From contig JAQJZZ010000014.1 in assembly GCA_030077755.1 (NCBI GenBank), forward strand, positions 2,170,001 to 2,234,000: a stretch of 64,000 bases of DNA, in the 5' to 3' direction. This document shows positions 36,985 through 47,471 of the stretch, one piece after another (position 1 is the stretch's first letter; every line of letters starts with the position of its first letter). Origin of the DNA: Filosporella fistucella (lineage: Eukaryota; Ascomycota; Leotiomycetes; Helotiales). A program made the position numbers and the translations under genes. The notes beneath the pieces are model-generated. The model was given only the letters and a program-made list of their open reading frames with translations, was not told the origin of the DNA and did not search any database.

Positions 36985-38578
36985 ATGGGCACCTCTCCTA
37001 CCCCTGGTATCCGCCGTGTCCTCACCACCGATGAGTCCTCCCAATTCCGCCATCGCCCACCACCAAACCGTTTCTCTACCAATCTCCCTACCGACCCCTC
37101 CATTACCCAACTCAAACGCCGGCGTTCCTCGACATTCTCTGATCTCTCTTTTCAATCAGCGAAGAATACTTTTCGGGATTCTACGGACTCGTTAATATTG
37201 CCTAAGCCGTCAAGTTTAGAGAAGGAGAGAGAGGATGAAGGAAGCCATTGGGATAGTGCGCCGTTGGCCTTCGCGCTTTTGCCGGCCTTTGGAGGAATGC
37301 TATTTACGAATGGGAGTGCGGTGATTACAGATGTGATGTTGCTTGGTCTGGCAGCGATATTTTTGAATTGGAGCGTCAGGTTACCTTGGTATGTGCGCTT
37401 CACTACATGGCATATTTGAGATAGCTAATTTGGTGCAAAGGGATTGGTATCATTCCGCGCAGTCGATACGCAAGACAGAGGAATATAATGCTGAAGCGAA
37501 TTTATCAGATGAGAGCGAGGCAGATGAAGCATTGAGCTTCTCGCAGACGAATTTGGAGGAGGTGCCTGAGGAGGAACAGGGACAGGAGCAGGAATTCTCT
37601 CCACGACGGAAACGTGCTCGTCGACCTGCCCACGAATCCGCTACAAAAGAGCTATATAGACACGAATTGCTCGCCTTATTATCGTGCTTCCTGTTCCCGT
37701 GTTTGGGAGCATATTTACTACATACTATCCGGGCACAATTGACACGGCCCTCGGAAGGGTTGGTGTCGAATTATAACTTGACGATCTTCTTGTTGGCGAG
37801 TGAGATGAGGCCAATGGCACATTTGGTGAAGCTTGTCAGAGCCAGGACTTTGCACTTGCAGAGAGTCGTGAGCGAGCTGGGAGACAACAGTGAGAATGTT
37901 GTGAAAGGAGATGTGCAAGCTCTTGTGAGGAGGTTAGAGGATTTGGAAAGCAGAAGTAAGTCGTTACTTTTGGGAATTGCGTTGACATTGATTGACGTGG
38001 TGCAAATCTTTGCCTATGCTTCATGGCAGATTATACCCAATTGCTTCTGCGATTGTTATATACTGAACCAACCCTGACTATCATTAGATACCCTGGCAGA
38101 ACCAACAGCAGATCCCCCTCTATCCAACAAACAATCCGCCATCCTCACAACCGAAATTCGTCGAAGTTTGCAACCCGACCTTGACGCTCTTAACCGTGCA
38201 GTCCGACGATACGAGAAGCGCGCCACACTGCAAGCATTTCAAACTGATTCACGACTTCAAGACCTCGAATCACGACTGAATGATGCCATATCACTTGCTG
38301 CAGCAGCTGCTAATACCGCACAGCATAAACGAGGATTCACCGGGATAGTTATAGAGTGGGCAGCAACTGCAATTGTTTTGCCAGTGCAGGCATTCGGTGT
38401 AGTTATCAACCTGCCATTGAAAATGGCACATTCAGTATTCAATTATGGGAAAAGACTGGTCTTGAGGACACCAAAAGAACCAGCGGATAAGGGAAGGAAA
38501 AATAACGGAAAATACTCATCAAATGGAAAAGCTCCAGAGCGAATACAGAACGGACGAAGCAAGAAGCTTCCGAATTAA
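36985..38578 (+). CDS. Conserved fungal membrane protein of unknown function
   Basis: Three exons (36985-37388, 37441-37955, 38088-38578) with introns of 52 and 132 bp give 469 residues. The N-terminal ~85 residues are Ser/Arg/Pro-rich and probably cytosolic. A hydrophobic block follows (LAFALLPAFGGMLF and VITDVMLLGLAAIFLNW), then an acidic linker, another hydrophobic segment (ELLALLSCFLFPCLGAYLL), a long helical/coiled stretch (VRRLEDLESR ... RLQDLESRLNDAI), and a C-terminal hydrophobic segment (IVIEWAATAIVLPVQAFGVV) with a basic tail ending KKLPN. Its layout suggests an endomembrane protein with a coiled-coil arm. I do not recognise a named Pfam family. All joins are phase-consistent, which supports a real gene. 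Confidence 0.85.
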
Positions 38579-38985
38579 GCGGACATAATAACTCAAAGCG
38601 AATACGGATACCCTGGGGGATGGATGAATTTGTTTTGCACTGGAGTTCTGGGCTGGAGGGAAAATAAGAAAGGCAAGGCATGGCATGGCATGGTATAGTA
38701 TAACAACACTTTATTGTATGATCATAATTGCACGTCTCATTGTTCGGAGTTGTTCTTTCTTTAAAATCCATCAACCGGCCAGTGTCGTGACCGTGATGCC
38801 GCACAGGTTGCCGAGGTGGGGTCCCCTCAACCCCACCTTGGGGTTTTTTGATCTACAAGACTCGGAGCTCACTTCTATCATCTGTTCTATCCTACGTCTC
38901 GTACCAATTTCAATAGACGTAGACTGCATTTTCCTTCTCTATAATTCCTAGCTCTCCAGGTCGGTCCAGTCTCAAAGTCACAGTA
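38579..38985. other. Short intergenic region with competing hairpins
   Basis: A 407-bp gap between two plus-strand genes. It carries GGCAT pentamer repeats (about 38675-38692) and the overlapping inverted repeats at 38814-38849 described separately. Confidence 0.6.
38814..38849 (+). repeat. Two overlapping, mutually exclusive inverted repeats followed by a T-run
   Basis: AGGTGGGGT (38814-38822) pairs with ACCCCACCT (38830-38838) over a 7-nt loop. Alternatively AACCCC (38829-38834) pairs with GGGGTT (38840-38845) over a 5-nt loop, followed by a T6 run (38844-38849). The stems share bases and cannot form together. They lie about 140 bp upstream of the hydrolase start codon. Confidence 0.6.
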
Positions 38986-40466
38986 ATGCCTCTCAGATCA
39001 GAAATATCCGTTCCTTCCGCCAAATTTAACCCCGCCAATGCATCTGAGCAGTCGCGAAAGCTCAACGATGCTTTAATGGCAATGATGGAAAAGGGGCCGA
39101 AATGGTACGAGGTACGATTTACCCTTGTGTTTGTCCCTGTACACAAATAAATTGATGAATATAGGTTGGCGCAGCAAAATACCGTCAGATGCGAAAGGCA
39201 GGCCAGACCCCTTTGCCAGCGCCGAAGGAGCTTCCTCAGGCTTTGAATATTAAGATTCCGTCGAGAGAGGACGGGAGAGATATCCCGTGTCGACTTGTGT
39301 ATCCAGAGTCGAGGAATACACCAGAGGAGAGAGCAAAATGCAAAGGTGTTGTCATGCATTTCCATGGAGGAGGTTGGGTGGTAAGTTGCCAAGGATTCCA
39401 ATCACTTTGCGAATTGAACGTAGCGGAGCAAATGGTAAAGATAGCTGAAAAAGACTTGCTAACCAGAACATAGCTAGGAGATGAGAAAAGCACGGATGAT
39501 CTACTGCAAGACTACGCGAATTGGTGTGATTTAGCTGTGGTATCTGTGGGATATAGACATGCGCCTGAGAATCCCTTCCCTGCAGGACCAGAGGACTGTT
39601 ATGATGCTGGTAGGCACTACTCTCTACCTCCATACGTTTCGCTAATTAGAGCAGGTGAGTATCTCGTCAAGAACGCGGAGTCTCAATATGGCGGACCTCT
39701 TAAATTCATTGGTGGAGAGGTATGTTCAACAATTTCTTTTTATTCCGAGGCGCAAACCAGATGCTATATGATGAAATAATCAAGTTAAGGGATTTAACGG
39801 ATAGGAGAAAACTCCTACATGAACCTTTTATTAACAATTTCTGACCAATTCTCCTCATCCCTCTCTACTATTGATTGCTATCCTCTCTAAAAACCATATG
39901 TCTAACACCCCGACAAAGTCAGCAGGCGCCCATCTCTCCCTCCTAACTATTTTCCACCTCCTGCCCCTCTTCCCTTCCCTCAACCTGGCCGGTCTCCTCC
40001 TCCACTTCGGCTGCTTTGACGTCTCCTGTCTCCCCTCGGTCTCCCTCTTCAAAAAAGAACTCATCCTCTCTCCGGCCGTAATATCGCACTTCATCAACGC
40101 ATTCGTACCCAATCGCTCAGCAGCCGACCTAAAACACCCTTCTATCAGTCCTTATTACCAGGATCTTGAAAAATTTAGAGGCAGATTACCGCCTGCGCTG
40201 TTTACGATCGGGACCGAGGACCCGTTGATGGATGATAGTGTTAACATGGGCGTGAGGTGGGAGATGGCGGGCGCGAAGGGGGTGGTTAGGGTTTATCCTG
40301 GGGCGCCGCATGGGTTCATTAGATATCCTAGGTGAGTCTTTGAGTGATTGGGGTTGAGAGTTTTGTTATAGAGATGGGGCTAATTTTGAGTAGAGAGGTG
40401 TTGGCTGAAGCGGGACAGGCGATGGATGATACGAAGGAATTTATGGAGGATTGTTTGGGGGCGTGA
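38986..40466 (+). CDS. Alpha/beta hydrolase-3 family esterase/lipase
   Basis: Six exons (38986-39111, 39165-39380, 39474-39609, 39655-39719, 39919-40331, 40394-40466) give 342 residues. The hormone-sensitive-lipase-like signature is present: VVMHFHGGGWV for the oxyanion hole, SVGYRHAPENPFPAG, nucleophile elbow GESAG formed across the 199-bp fourth intron (Ser ~182), acid residue in GTEDPLMDDS, and base His in PGAPHGFI. No signal peptide is visible, so it is probably cytosolic. Family members cleave short-chain esters, acetylated sterols or xenobiotic esters; the substrate here is unknown. The last exon (EVLAEAGQAMDDTKEFM) completes the final helix expected in the fold. Confidence 0.92.
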
Positions 40467-40992
40467 CATGGAGAGGTTCGGATCGGGAGAGATATCTGAG
40501 CCAATGTAGAGATGGGTTAAAGAAGAAATTCAATGCTTTATAGATGAGACAATAGGACTCACGCTAGATCTAGTATTTCTCATGCTGCAAGTTATAATCC
40601 GAAAAGTGATATCTAACAACATCAGAAGTTCATGCTATGAAGCTGTTGCAGAAGCTATCATTCTTCTTATGTTTTTTGCAAGGCTAGCTAGTAGACATTC
40701 CGTGACCACTCTCTTAACTTCTCTTAGTCACAATATCGTATCTTTTTCTCCTCCTTGTTCAATCTCCACAAATTAAAGCATCATATCAAAGAAAAGAAAA
40801 GAATGAAAGAACCAATATACCCATTCTATGCAATCTGTCTCAGCTGTATGAACATCCCATCACCATGATTTCCATTCTGTATGTTCTCCCTAATTACAAC
40901 GCATCCACTCTCTCTCAGGCTAAACTAATTCCCTAGCGAAAAACTCTAGGAAGAAAAACAAGCGAAACCAGAAAAAGAAAAGTACCATACCA
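40467..40992. other. Convergent 3'-3' intergenic region (hydrolase / STE3)
   Basis: About 530 bp between converging genes, A/T-rich, with an A/G-rich run near 40790-40810. It holds both 3' untranslated regions; nothing else was seen. Confidence 0.55.
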
Positions 40993-42934
40993 TCACTTCT
41001 CATTGTCACTTTCGCTCCCAGCTCCAACCTCACTCTCCCGCCTCTCAACCTGTGTATAAACAACCACTCCCTCTCCCTTTCCCTCTACATCCAATCCCTC
41101 AATCTTAACCTCATCAGCCAGAACACTCTTCTTTTCACTTTCATGGCGAGCTTCATATTCTCTCTTCTTCATCTCGCGATAGGCTTTTGTTCCCATTTTA
41201 GGCATTCCGCTATCTTCTTTGGGTTGAGTGTGGTCAGAAGGGGAGCTAGGGTGAGATGTAGAATGGGTTGGTGATGGAACTGGGGAGTGAGATCTGTGTG
41301 CTGGAGGAAGAGGGGAGGACCAAATTGTGGTGCGGATACCTGGTTGCTGTTGTTGTTGTTGAGGACGAGTATGAGTTTTGGTCTTGGAAGGGGTGGTGGT
41401 ATTTGAATGAGAGTGTAGGGGGAGAAGGGGGAGAGGGATAGTTGTGCGGAAGAGGGAAAAAATATTTCCGAGACCGAGACTGTGGCGTGGTTGATGGGTT
41501 GGTGGTGGGGATGGAAAGGAGATTGGATTGGGGTTTGGATTTGTGGTGGAAGGTAGGTGGGGAAATGGTGGTGGGAGAATGGTAATGGCGTCATGGTCAT
41601 AATCGAGTTCGTGAGAGGTGATGGTGGTGAGTGGGATGTTGATGAATGTTGCTTGAGAGCCTTTGCGGTAGGTTGATGTATGTCTGATGAGTATTAGATA
41701 TGTGAAAATTACTGAAAAGACAGGGGCTTGAAAGGAAGAAAAGGGAACTTACGACTCAGAGCCTTTCTCTCCAACGCAGGTAGTAGCTTGACTACTCTTC
41801 CTCAGATCAATATCAAACCACTTCATGGCTTTTCCCACAACATCAAGTTGACTCGTCCAGCTATTCCGACTTGCCATACTTTGCGTCCTAATTCTCGGAC
41901 CTTTGAGACTAGGAAACCATTTCCCAAATCCCAAAACACAAAGCCAGCGTCTGTAGGTATCGATAGCTTCATCATTGAATCCGAAATAAACAAAGAGCAC
42001 AAAACTCATGCCAATGCCTGCCCATCCATTGTATTGGAAGGTCGGAACATCCTCTGTGTGGAGGAATGCGACTGGGCTCCAGGTGATGGGGTTGTGGACT
42101 CTTGACCAGGAGTAAGAGTCCAGCTTCGTGGGTAGGGAGCGGAAGAAGAAGACTATTTGGACAGGTAGGTAGATGAATAGAAGACCGAAAGCTATGAAGA
42201 CTAGCTTGAGGTATTTTCTTGTTCCCATGCCTGACCCGGTAGTGGTAAGTGTGTTTGAGATTGCCTTGCGGTGTTTGCGGAGGCGGAAAAGTAAGAGACC
42301 TGGAGGAATTAGTAAAAATAAAGGCTTGGACTGAATAAGGTGACATACATGCCCAATAACAATTCAAAATACCGAAAAGAGGCAACCAGACCAAGAGAAT
42401 GACGATTGTGGGCCATGAGTTATCAAATGCATCTGCACAGCCAAAGACAGGAACGATAGCATATCGACCAGCTTGAACGACATAATGTAATGCCATCTGC
42501 AAGATAGGAATAGCCCAGCAGAATAGAAAGTCAACGATTCTCTTCCGACGCTTCATAGACGCGCTGGGATTCAGCTTGGCGTTCTCAGTATCCAGACAAT
42601 CTGCAAGTCCCTTGGTCAGGCAGCAAAGTGAAGTAGCCAAAGCCATGGTAATAGGATACCGAAGCAGAGCCTCGATATCACAGAGCCCTTCGCCAGTCCA
42701 CCAAGTAGTCCAGTCATCTGTATTCCAAATTATAGCATTAACAAATACAAAGATATTGTAGATGGCAACGACGAATACGATACTGCAGGCAGCGATGTTC
42801 CGGTGAGCGTAAAAGGAGCGGAAGGGAAGGTACATGACAAGTATACCGATGAGAGCGAAGATTGGCAAAGCAATTGCATTGATAGGATCCGCTACCTGAC
42901 CTGCAGGATGGGATGCGGGGTCGAAAGATTCCAT
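40993..42934 (-). CDS. STE3: STE3-type a-factor-like pheromone receptor (GPCR)
   Basis: Three exons on the minus strand (42934-42349, 42299-41753, 41683-40993) with introns of 49 and 69 bp give 607 residues. The first ~300 residues form a class D GPCR with seven hydrophobic segments. Diagnostic blocks are NAIALPIFALIGILVMYLPF (TM1), WTGEGLCDIEALLRYPITMA (TM3 region), KRRKRIVDFLFCWAIPILQM, YVVQAGRYAIVPVFGCADAF and TWSPVAFLHTEDVPTFQYNG. These match fungal Ste3/Pre-1 receptors, which bind the farnesylated pheromone and signal through a heterotrimeric G protein to the mating MAPK cascade. The cytosolic tail is about 300 residues, rich in Pro, Ser, Thr and His with a Gln run and a Lys/Glu-rich end, as in other filamentous ascomycetes. 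The ATG at 42934 gives MESFDPASHP just before TM1. Confidence 0.93.
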
Positions 42935-44117
42935 TTTGAGTGGAAAAGAAAGTAATTTGGTGTACCGAGTCGAGGAGAAGACAGCTTGATATGCAGACTT
43001 GATATGAATCTGCAACCCAGGGGCTTGGACAGAGTGTGAGACGGAACCGATACGTAACAGATCTTTAGAATGAAGGTCTTTCAAGTCTTTGTTGCTGAAG
43101 ATAAGTCTTCGAAGTGTATTATGGAAGTGTCTTTATGTGATGGGATCAAGGTTGTATTCTGTGAAAAGAGATTGAGGAAGTGGTTTTGTAGCAGAGCACA
43201 CAGACGCAAAAGAGATCCATACTTGAATACTTGTTGATACTATTGAGATGTGACTGATATTGAGGAATGGTATTGAAGATGTGCTTCCTATTGAGAGGGT
43301 GAAGGTAGGTGGCGTGACCTAACCGAATTCTATTCAGAACCCTTTTGGGTTCTCAATAGGAGAGCCGATGACTTCCCGCTACGCCACGAGACAGATGAAA
43401 ATAAGTCTTACTATTGAAAAAGGGAGAGGTGAACTTGAAATTGAACTAAGATCAGTGAAATAGAAGTTTTGAAGTTGTCTCAATAGGAAGGATTTCTTAG
43501 TATTGAGAGGGAGCCTCGGAGCTTCGAGAGCTAATCACTTGATCGTCTGTATAACGCTATAACAACAAGGAGCTGAACCTGTGAGAATTGAATCTGGCCC
43601 CGAGACCGACGGGTCGGTATTGCGGGTGGCAATGATATTCAAGGGCGAGCGAAGTCCCGAGTAATGTTGGGGCTGCATGATAGGCACAATTGAAAAAGAA
43701 GAGCACATGTTGTGGCTTTTCGGTTTCTGTAAATCCTGTCTGTGCTTTCCTGGAGTGCATGATATCCCTTGGCTCGGGAACGAGATCATGCAGAGTGATG
43801 GAATTTTAGAGGTGAACTTGAGAAGTGACCGACTCGACGGTTCCGCCAACATTAAGATCTGAGTCACGTGAACTATGTGTTCCGCCCCGTCACGATAGAT
43901 CTGATGTATCAGTCGAGTGACTACTCTATTCGCACAGCGGAACGAACATACCTCACCTACGAAATCTCGCCTCTTCTGATTTTGCGCCGACATCCACAGA
44001 CCCAGATTTTTGGCGACCAAGCAGGCACTTGCCGAACTATTAGTGACTAAAAAAGAAATCACACCAACAATTGCGACACCGATATCTTATCATCAAATTC
44101 ATACATTAGATAAGCTA
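42935..44117. promoter_or_regulatory. STE3 promoter region and phosphatase 3' end
   Basis: About 1.2 kb upstream of STE3 on the minus strand, also holding the 3' end of the phosphatase-like gene. It contains the CTATTGAG cluster (43240-43507), a GAACCC/GGGTTC hairpin (43337-43352), and a GTCACGTGA E-box at 43863-43871. No convincing gene lies here. Confidence 0.55.
43240..43507. promoter_or_regulatory. Cluster of CTATTGAG/CTCAATAG motifs in the STE3 promoter
   Basis: Exact copies occur at 43240-43247 and 43288-43295 (CTATTGAG) and at 43352-43359 and 43479-43486 (CTCAATAG). One-mismatch copies are at 43330 (CTATTCAG), 43411 (CTATTGAA) and 43500 (GTATTGAG), and a two-mismatch copy is at 43270 (GTATTGAA). 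That is eight sites in both orientations in under 270 bp, 300-570 bp upstream of the receptor start codon. The core resembles the CTATTG/CAATAG sequence favoured by HMG-box proteins of the Sox/MAT type. Confidence 0.65.
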
Positions 44118-45530
44118 TCAAGAGTTATAGATACCCAACACATTCGTGCTATTTCCATAGTCAACGTTACACGACGTTCCATAGTCACCCACAATCTCAG
44201 CCCGCCGGCTCAACCAAGCTGTCAGATTTCCACCCGCACAACTCTCACCTGGTCCATCCGAACAGCCATCAAGACTCTGTGGACTATCATTGACCAAGAC
44301 TCGATAATATTCTCCGTCTTCAAATCCAAAGCTGGAGCATTCCATCTTTTCGATTGCAAGATTGGTTAAGAATGGCAGAATATGGCTCGACTTCCAAGCT
44401 CTTCGGTGGTTGATGCTGTTCAATGGCATGGTGCCATTAATGTTATCGGCTCCTGTGTATGCAGAGTTATTGAACAACCCCAATGCTACAATCACTGTAG
44501 GTGGCAGCTCTCGATGGGTGAAAGAAATGTAAAGATCTTGGTCGGTGGTAGCATTTGATATGTTATTTTGAGTGCTCATGAGGGTGTTAAAGGTGGCGTT
44601 TGCCCATGGAAATCCAATGGCGCCGCTGACCGGAGACCCATAGCCTGTGTTGTAGAAATATTGTATATCATTGGTGTATTCGAAACCCAACCATTCGTTG
44701 GCAGAGAGTACGGAGAGATCGCAGAATGGAGATGATCCTCTAATAACAGTTTCATAGCCACATAATAACGACATGGCATATATATCCGTAGCACTGAAAT
44801 TGAACGCTGGAGCATAAGAGTTGAATCGTGCGATGATAGGCTTGGTGTAGACTTTGAGGTATTCCTAAGAACTATTATTACTCTGCTAATGCCGACGTGA
44901 AATGGCACCTACAGATGACTGATCACTACCAGCAGAAGAGCTGTACGCTGGACAGCTATCGTATGGTGTCAAAGAATTGGCACCTTCTTCTTCTCCCTCT
45001 GAGATTTCAACAACCTGGATGTCAGATGCATCATCTGCTAAACCTACACTCAAGGACTTCGCGCTTTTGACTGTTCTCTCCGCAGTACTTGTCCAGATTT
45101 TCTTCGGTGTTCTCAATCCTTGGTATCTTTGTGCAATATCAACTCCCAGTCTTGTGGCTTCCAACTTTCCGGATCTCGTGAGCATTTCTTGCTCAGCATC
45201 GGTAATTGGAGTTTTCCATGTCGAGAGGAACGAGAAGGTTGGGATTTTTGTCCAATCCACGGCGGTATTCGAGAGCTTCTCGACGAAGGGCTCGATATAT
45301 GTTTCGTAATCGAAATCGTTCGCGTAGATGGCTGCGTGACGAACAAGATATGCAGCTCGAGTTACATTGCAACCTTGAGGAGGAGCTGGGTCGAGGGGTG
45401 GATCTTGAGGATTGAATGGGGGAGCTGTACCAGCTAGATGCTCCAATGGATTGAAGGAATACGAGACTGGAATATGGGATAATGCTCCCGTGAAAAGCAG
45501 CGAAGCCAAGAGAAGAGTGGAGGAATACAT
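44118..45530 (-). CDS. Secreted histidine-acid-phosphatase-like protein with altered active-site motifs
   Basis: Two minus-strand exons (45530-44913, 44864-44118) with a 48-bp intron give 454 residues. MYSSTLLLASLLFTGALS is a signal peptide, and many N-glycosylation sequons and cysteines follow. The order of motifs is that of branch-2 histidine phosphatases: AAYLVRHAAIYAND (~60-73), TRSGKLEATRLGVDIAQRY, RTPKKIWTSTAERTVKSA, and late LYISFTHRELPPTVIVALGL. The catalytic loop reads RHAAIYA instead of RHGxRxP, and the proton-donor HD reads HR. The nucleophile-type His (~65) and the later Arg/His are retained. So it belongs to the fold but is atypical; it may have altered substrate preference or low activity. 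Typical enzymes of the branch release phosphate from phytate or other esters outside the cell. Confidence 0.85.
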
Positions 45531-46664
45531 GACTCAAGAGGAAGGATGGAAATCTCTCTCCTGCAAAAAGAAAACGACACTTACGGCACTCGCAATATAA
45601 ATACCTGAAGATCCATCGAGGGACCCAGTTGCAATCGTCAGTATTTTTCGGATCAAGGCACAAGTGCAATGTGCATGGAAAAAGATTATAGAGCTTGACG
45701 TTAAGGAAGCTATTAAGAGGCTTGTCGTCAGCCAAGACTTTGCACGTGATAGTGAGCTGTCTAAGCGTAAGAAATAGGATGGATGACTGGTTGAGAATAG
45801 ATGGAGTAGTGCGGCTAATTGTCAAGCTTTGTGGCACCGATACTAAAAGAGCAGATGAAAGAGGCTCGAGTGATGTTTGATCAGGGCAAGCTTGCAGGCT
45901 CATTGCAATTGCTGTTGCGCCACATGTGGCTGTGCCAGATCAGCGCCACACAGCTTCCCTACTTTTCAGGAATTCTCTTGTTGCGATGTCGATCTTCGGT
46001 GTTGGCAAACAGAGCATAAATTGCTGTCTTCATTGTTATGCCCTTCTTGAGATCGTAAAATGGAAAAAGTCTTTCAAGCGATATCTGTGTAAGCCAAAAA
46101 AGTTCCATCTACAGTACTTCAGCTGCTATCCGTTCCTGAGTTGAGTGACTGAATGCGCTGAGAGACCTACTAAAAGCCTAGAGAAGTGTCTGGGTATCCA
46201 GGAATTGGAGGATGCGCTGCAGGAAATGACAAGTGCCACCATTCTAGCTCGAGTGGAGGCTCTGAATTATCTGTATATGCTCCTCGATCCGAAAGGTCAT
46301 TGATGTCTGGGGAGAAACTTACGATGTCTTTTAAAGTCACATTATGTCCTGTTATCCTTTCATGCAACCAAATACATTTCTCGAAGAGAGGAGGCGATCA
46401 ATCTATATAACTGTGCTGTTAGATCTGGAAAGTCTCATGTCAATGGCGGAAGCCAGTTCTCGTAAGTCTCATTTAGAAACGTGTATTGGTCACGTGCACA
46501 TATATTTTGAGCAAGTTTGCGATGCTTTGCGCAGCTTCATGAATCCGCAAGTTCAAATTCTGCAACAAAGCTATCTCTCATCCAATCAAGTCTCAGATCC
46601 CCTTCGAAGAATGAGGTACCATCCCATCACAGCTTGCCATCTAGGTACCCATCAAGGTCCCGTC
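45531..46664. other. Intergenic region between phosphatase-like and SOD genes
   Basis: About 1.1 kb. It holds the promoter of the phosphatase-like gene (minus) and the 3' untranslated region of the SOD gene. CACGTG sites occur at 45743-45748 and 46491-46496. No convincing gene is seen; long frames reaching in from 45193-45903 are shadows of the phosphatase gene. Confidence 0.5.
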
Positions 46665-47366
46665 TCAGATGCTACTCCTCAACCCCGCCAATACCCCAAA
46701 CACACTCTCAGGACTTCCCTCATATCTCTCCTCAACTTTCTTCCAGTTCACCACTTTCCAAATACTCTTCGCATAACCTCCCTTATCATTCAAGTATTGA
46801 AGGTAATATGCATGTTCCCACATATCAATTCCCAGTAATGGTTTCTTGCCAGCAGGCACAATATCTTGGTCCTTACTGGTAATGATCTCCAAGATACCAG
46901 ACTCAGTATCTTGTACTAGCCAGCCCCATCCACTACCCTTGAGACCTAGAAGCACAGCGTTGAATTTTTCGATAAATGCTGGTACTGAACCCCATCGCTG
47001 AGAAAGTGCAGCGCTGAGTTTTGGGGCAGCTGTTGGGTGTGTATTGGGAGACGAAGATGGGATGAGATTCTCCCAGAAGAGAGTGTGATTGATGTGGCCA
47101 CCAGCGTTGAAATTGATTGCATTTTGCAGATGGAGTTGAGCGACGATATCACCTTTATTGGCAGCAGTAGCTTGAGAGGTGAGAGCAGCATTGAGGTTAT
47201 TGACATATGTTTGGTGATGTTTTGTGTGATGGAGAGTCATGATTTGAGCGCAGATGGCGGGTTCAAGGGCCTGGTTTAATTAGAAATCGTTTGTCACAGT
47301 TTCAATAATCTTTTTTGAATGACTTACATCATGCCCGTATGCAAGAGCTGGAAGAGAGAAAGCCAT
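46665..47366 (-). CDS. Fe/Mn-type superoxide dismutase without mitochondrial presequence
   Basis: Two minus-strand exons (47366-47328, 47270-46665) with a 57-bp intron give 214 residues. The ATG at 47366 places MAFSLPALAYGHDALEP directly at the mature start of the SOD fold, with no room for a targeting peptide; the in-frame extension upstream begins only at TTG. Metal ligands are in place: His27 (TLHHTKHHQTY), His75 (GGHINHTLFW), Asp162 and His166 (GIDMWEHAYYLQY). The GWGWLV block and KKPLLGIDMWEH favour manganese. The enzyme converts superoxide to peroxide and oxygen, and by inference acts in the cytosol, as do some presequence-less fungal Mn-SODs. A TATAAG element lies about 100 bp upstream. 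Confidence 0.93.
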
Positions 47367-47465
47367 TGTAAGTGTTGATGTCAGAACTGAAGATTTCTCG
47401 ATGTGTTTGAAAGCAATGGGTGACGTGAGCTCAAGGAGGGGTGAGTAGAAAGCTCGATGCAATTC

Positions 47466-47471
47466 TTATAA
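47466..47471 (-). promoter_or_regulatory. Possible TATA box of the SOD gene
   Basis: The minus strand reads CTTTATAAGAATT here, about 100 bp upstream of the SOD start codon, a reasonable distance for a fungal TATA element. Support is from sequence and position only. Confidence 0.35.

Noticed and set aside
45193..45903. 236-codon minus-strand frame overlapping the phosphatase-like gene
   Set aside because: It is an out-of-frame shadow of the first phosphatase exon extended upstream; the other frame carries the signal peptide and family motifs.
47280..47462. N-terminal extension of the SOD that might be a mitochondrial presequence
   Set aside because: It has no ATG (it begins at TTG) and lies between the likely TATA element and the real ATG, so it is probably 5' leader.
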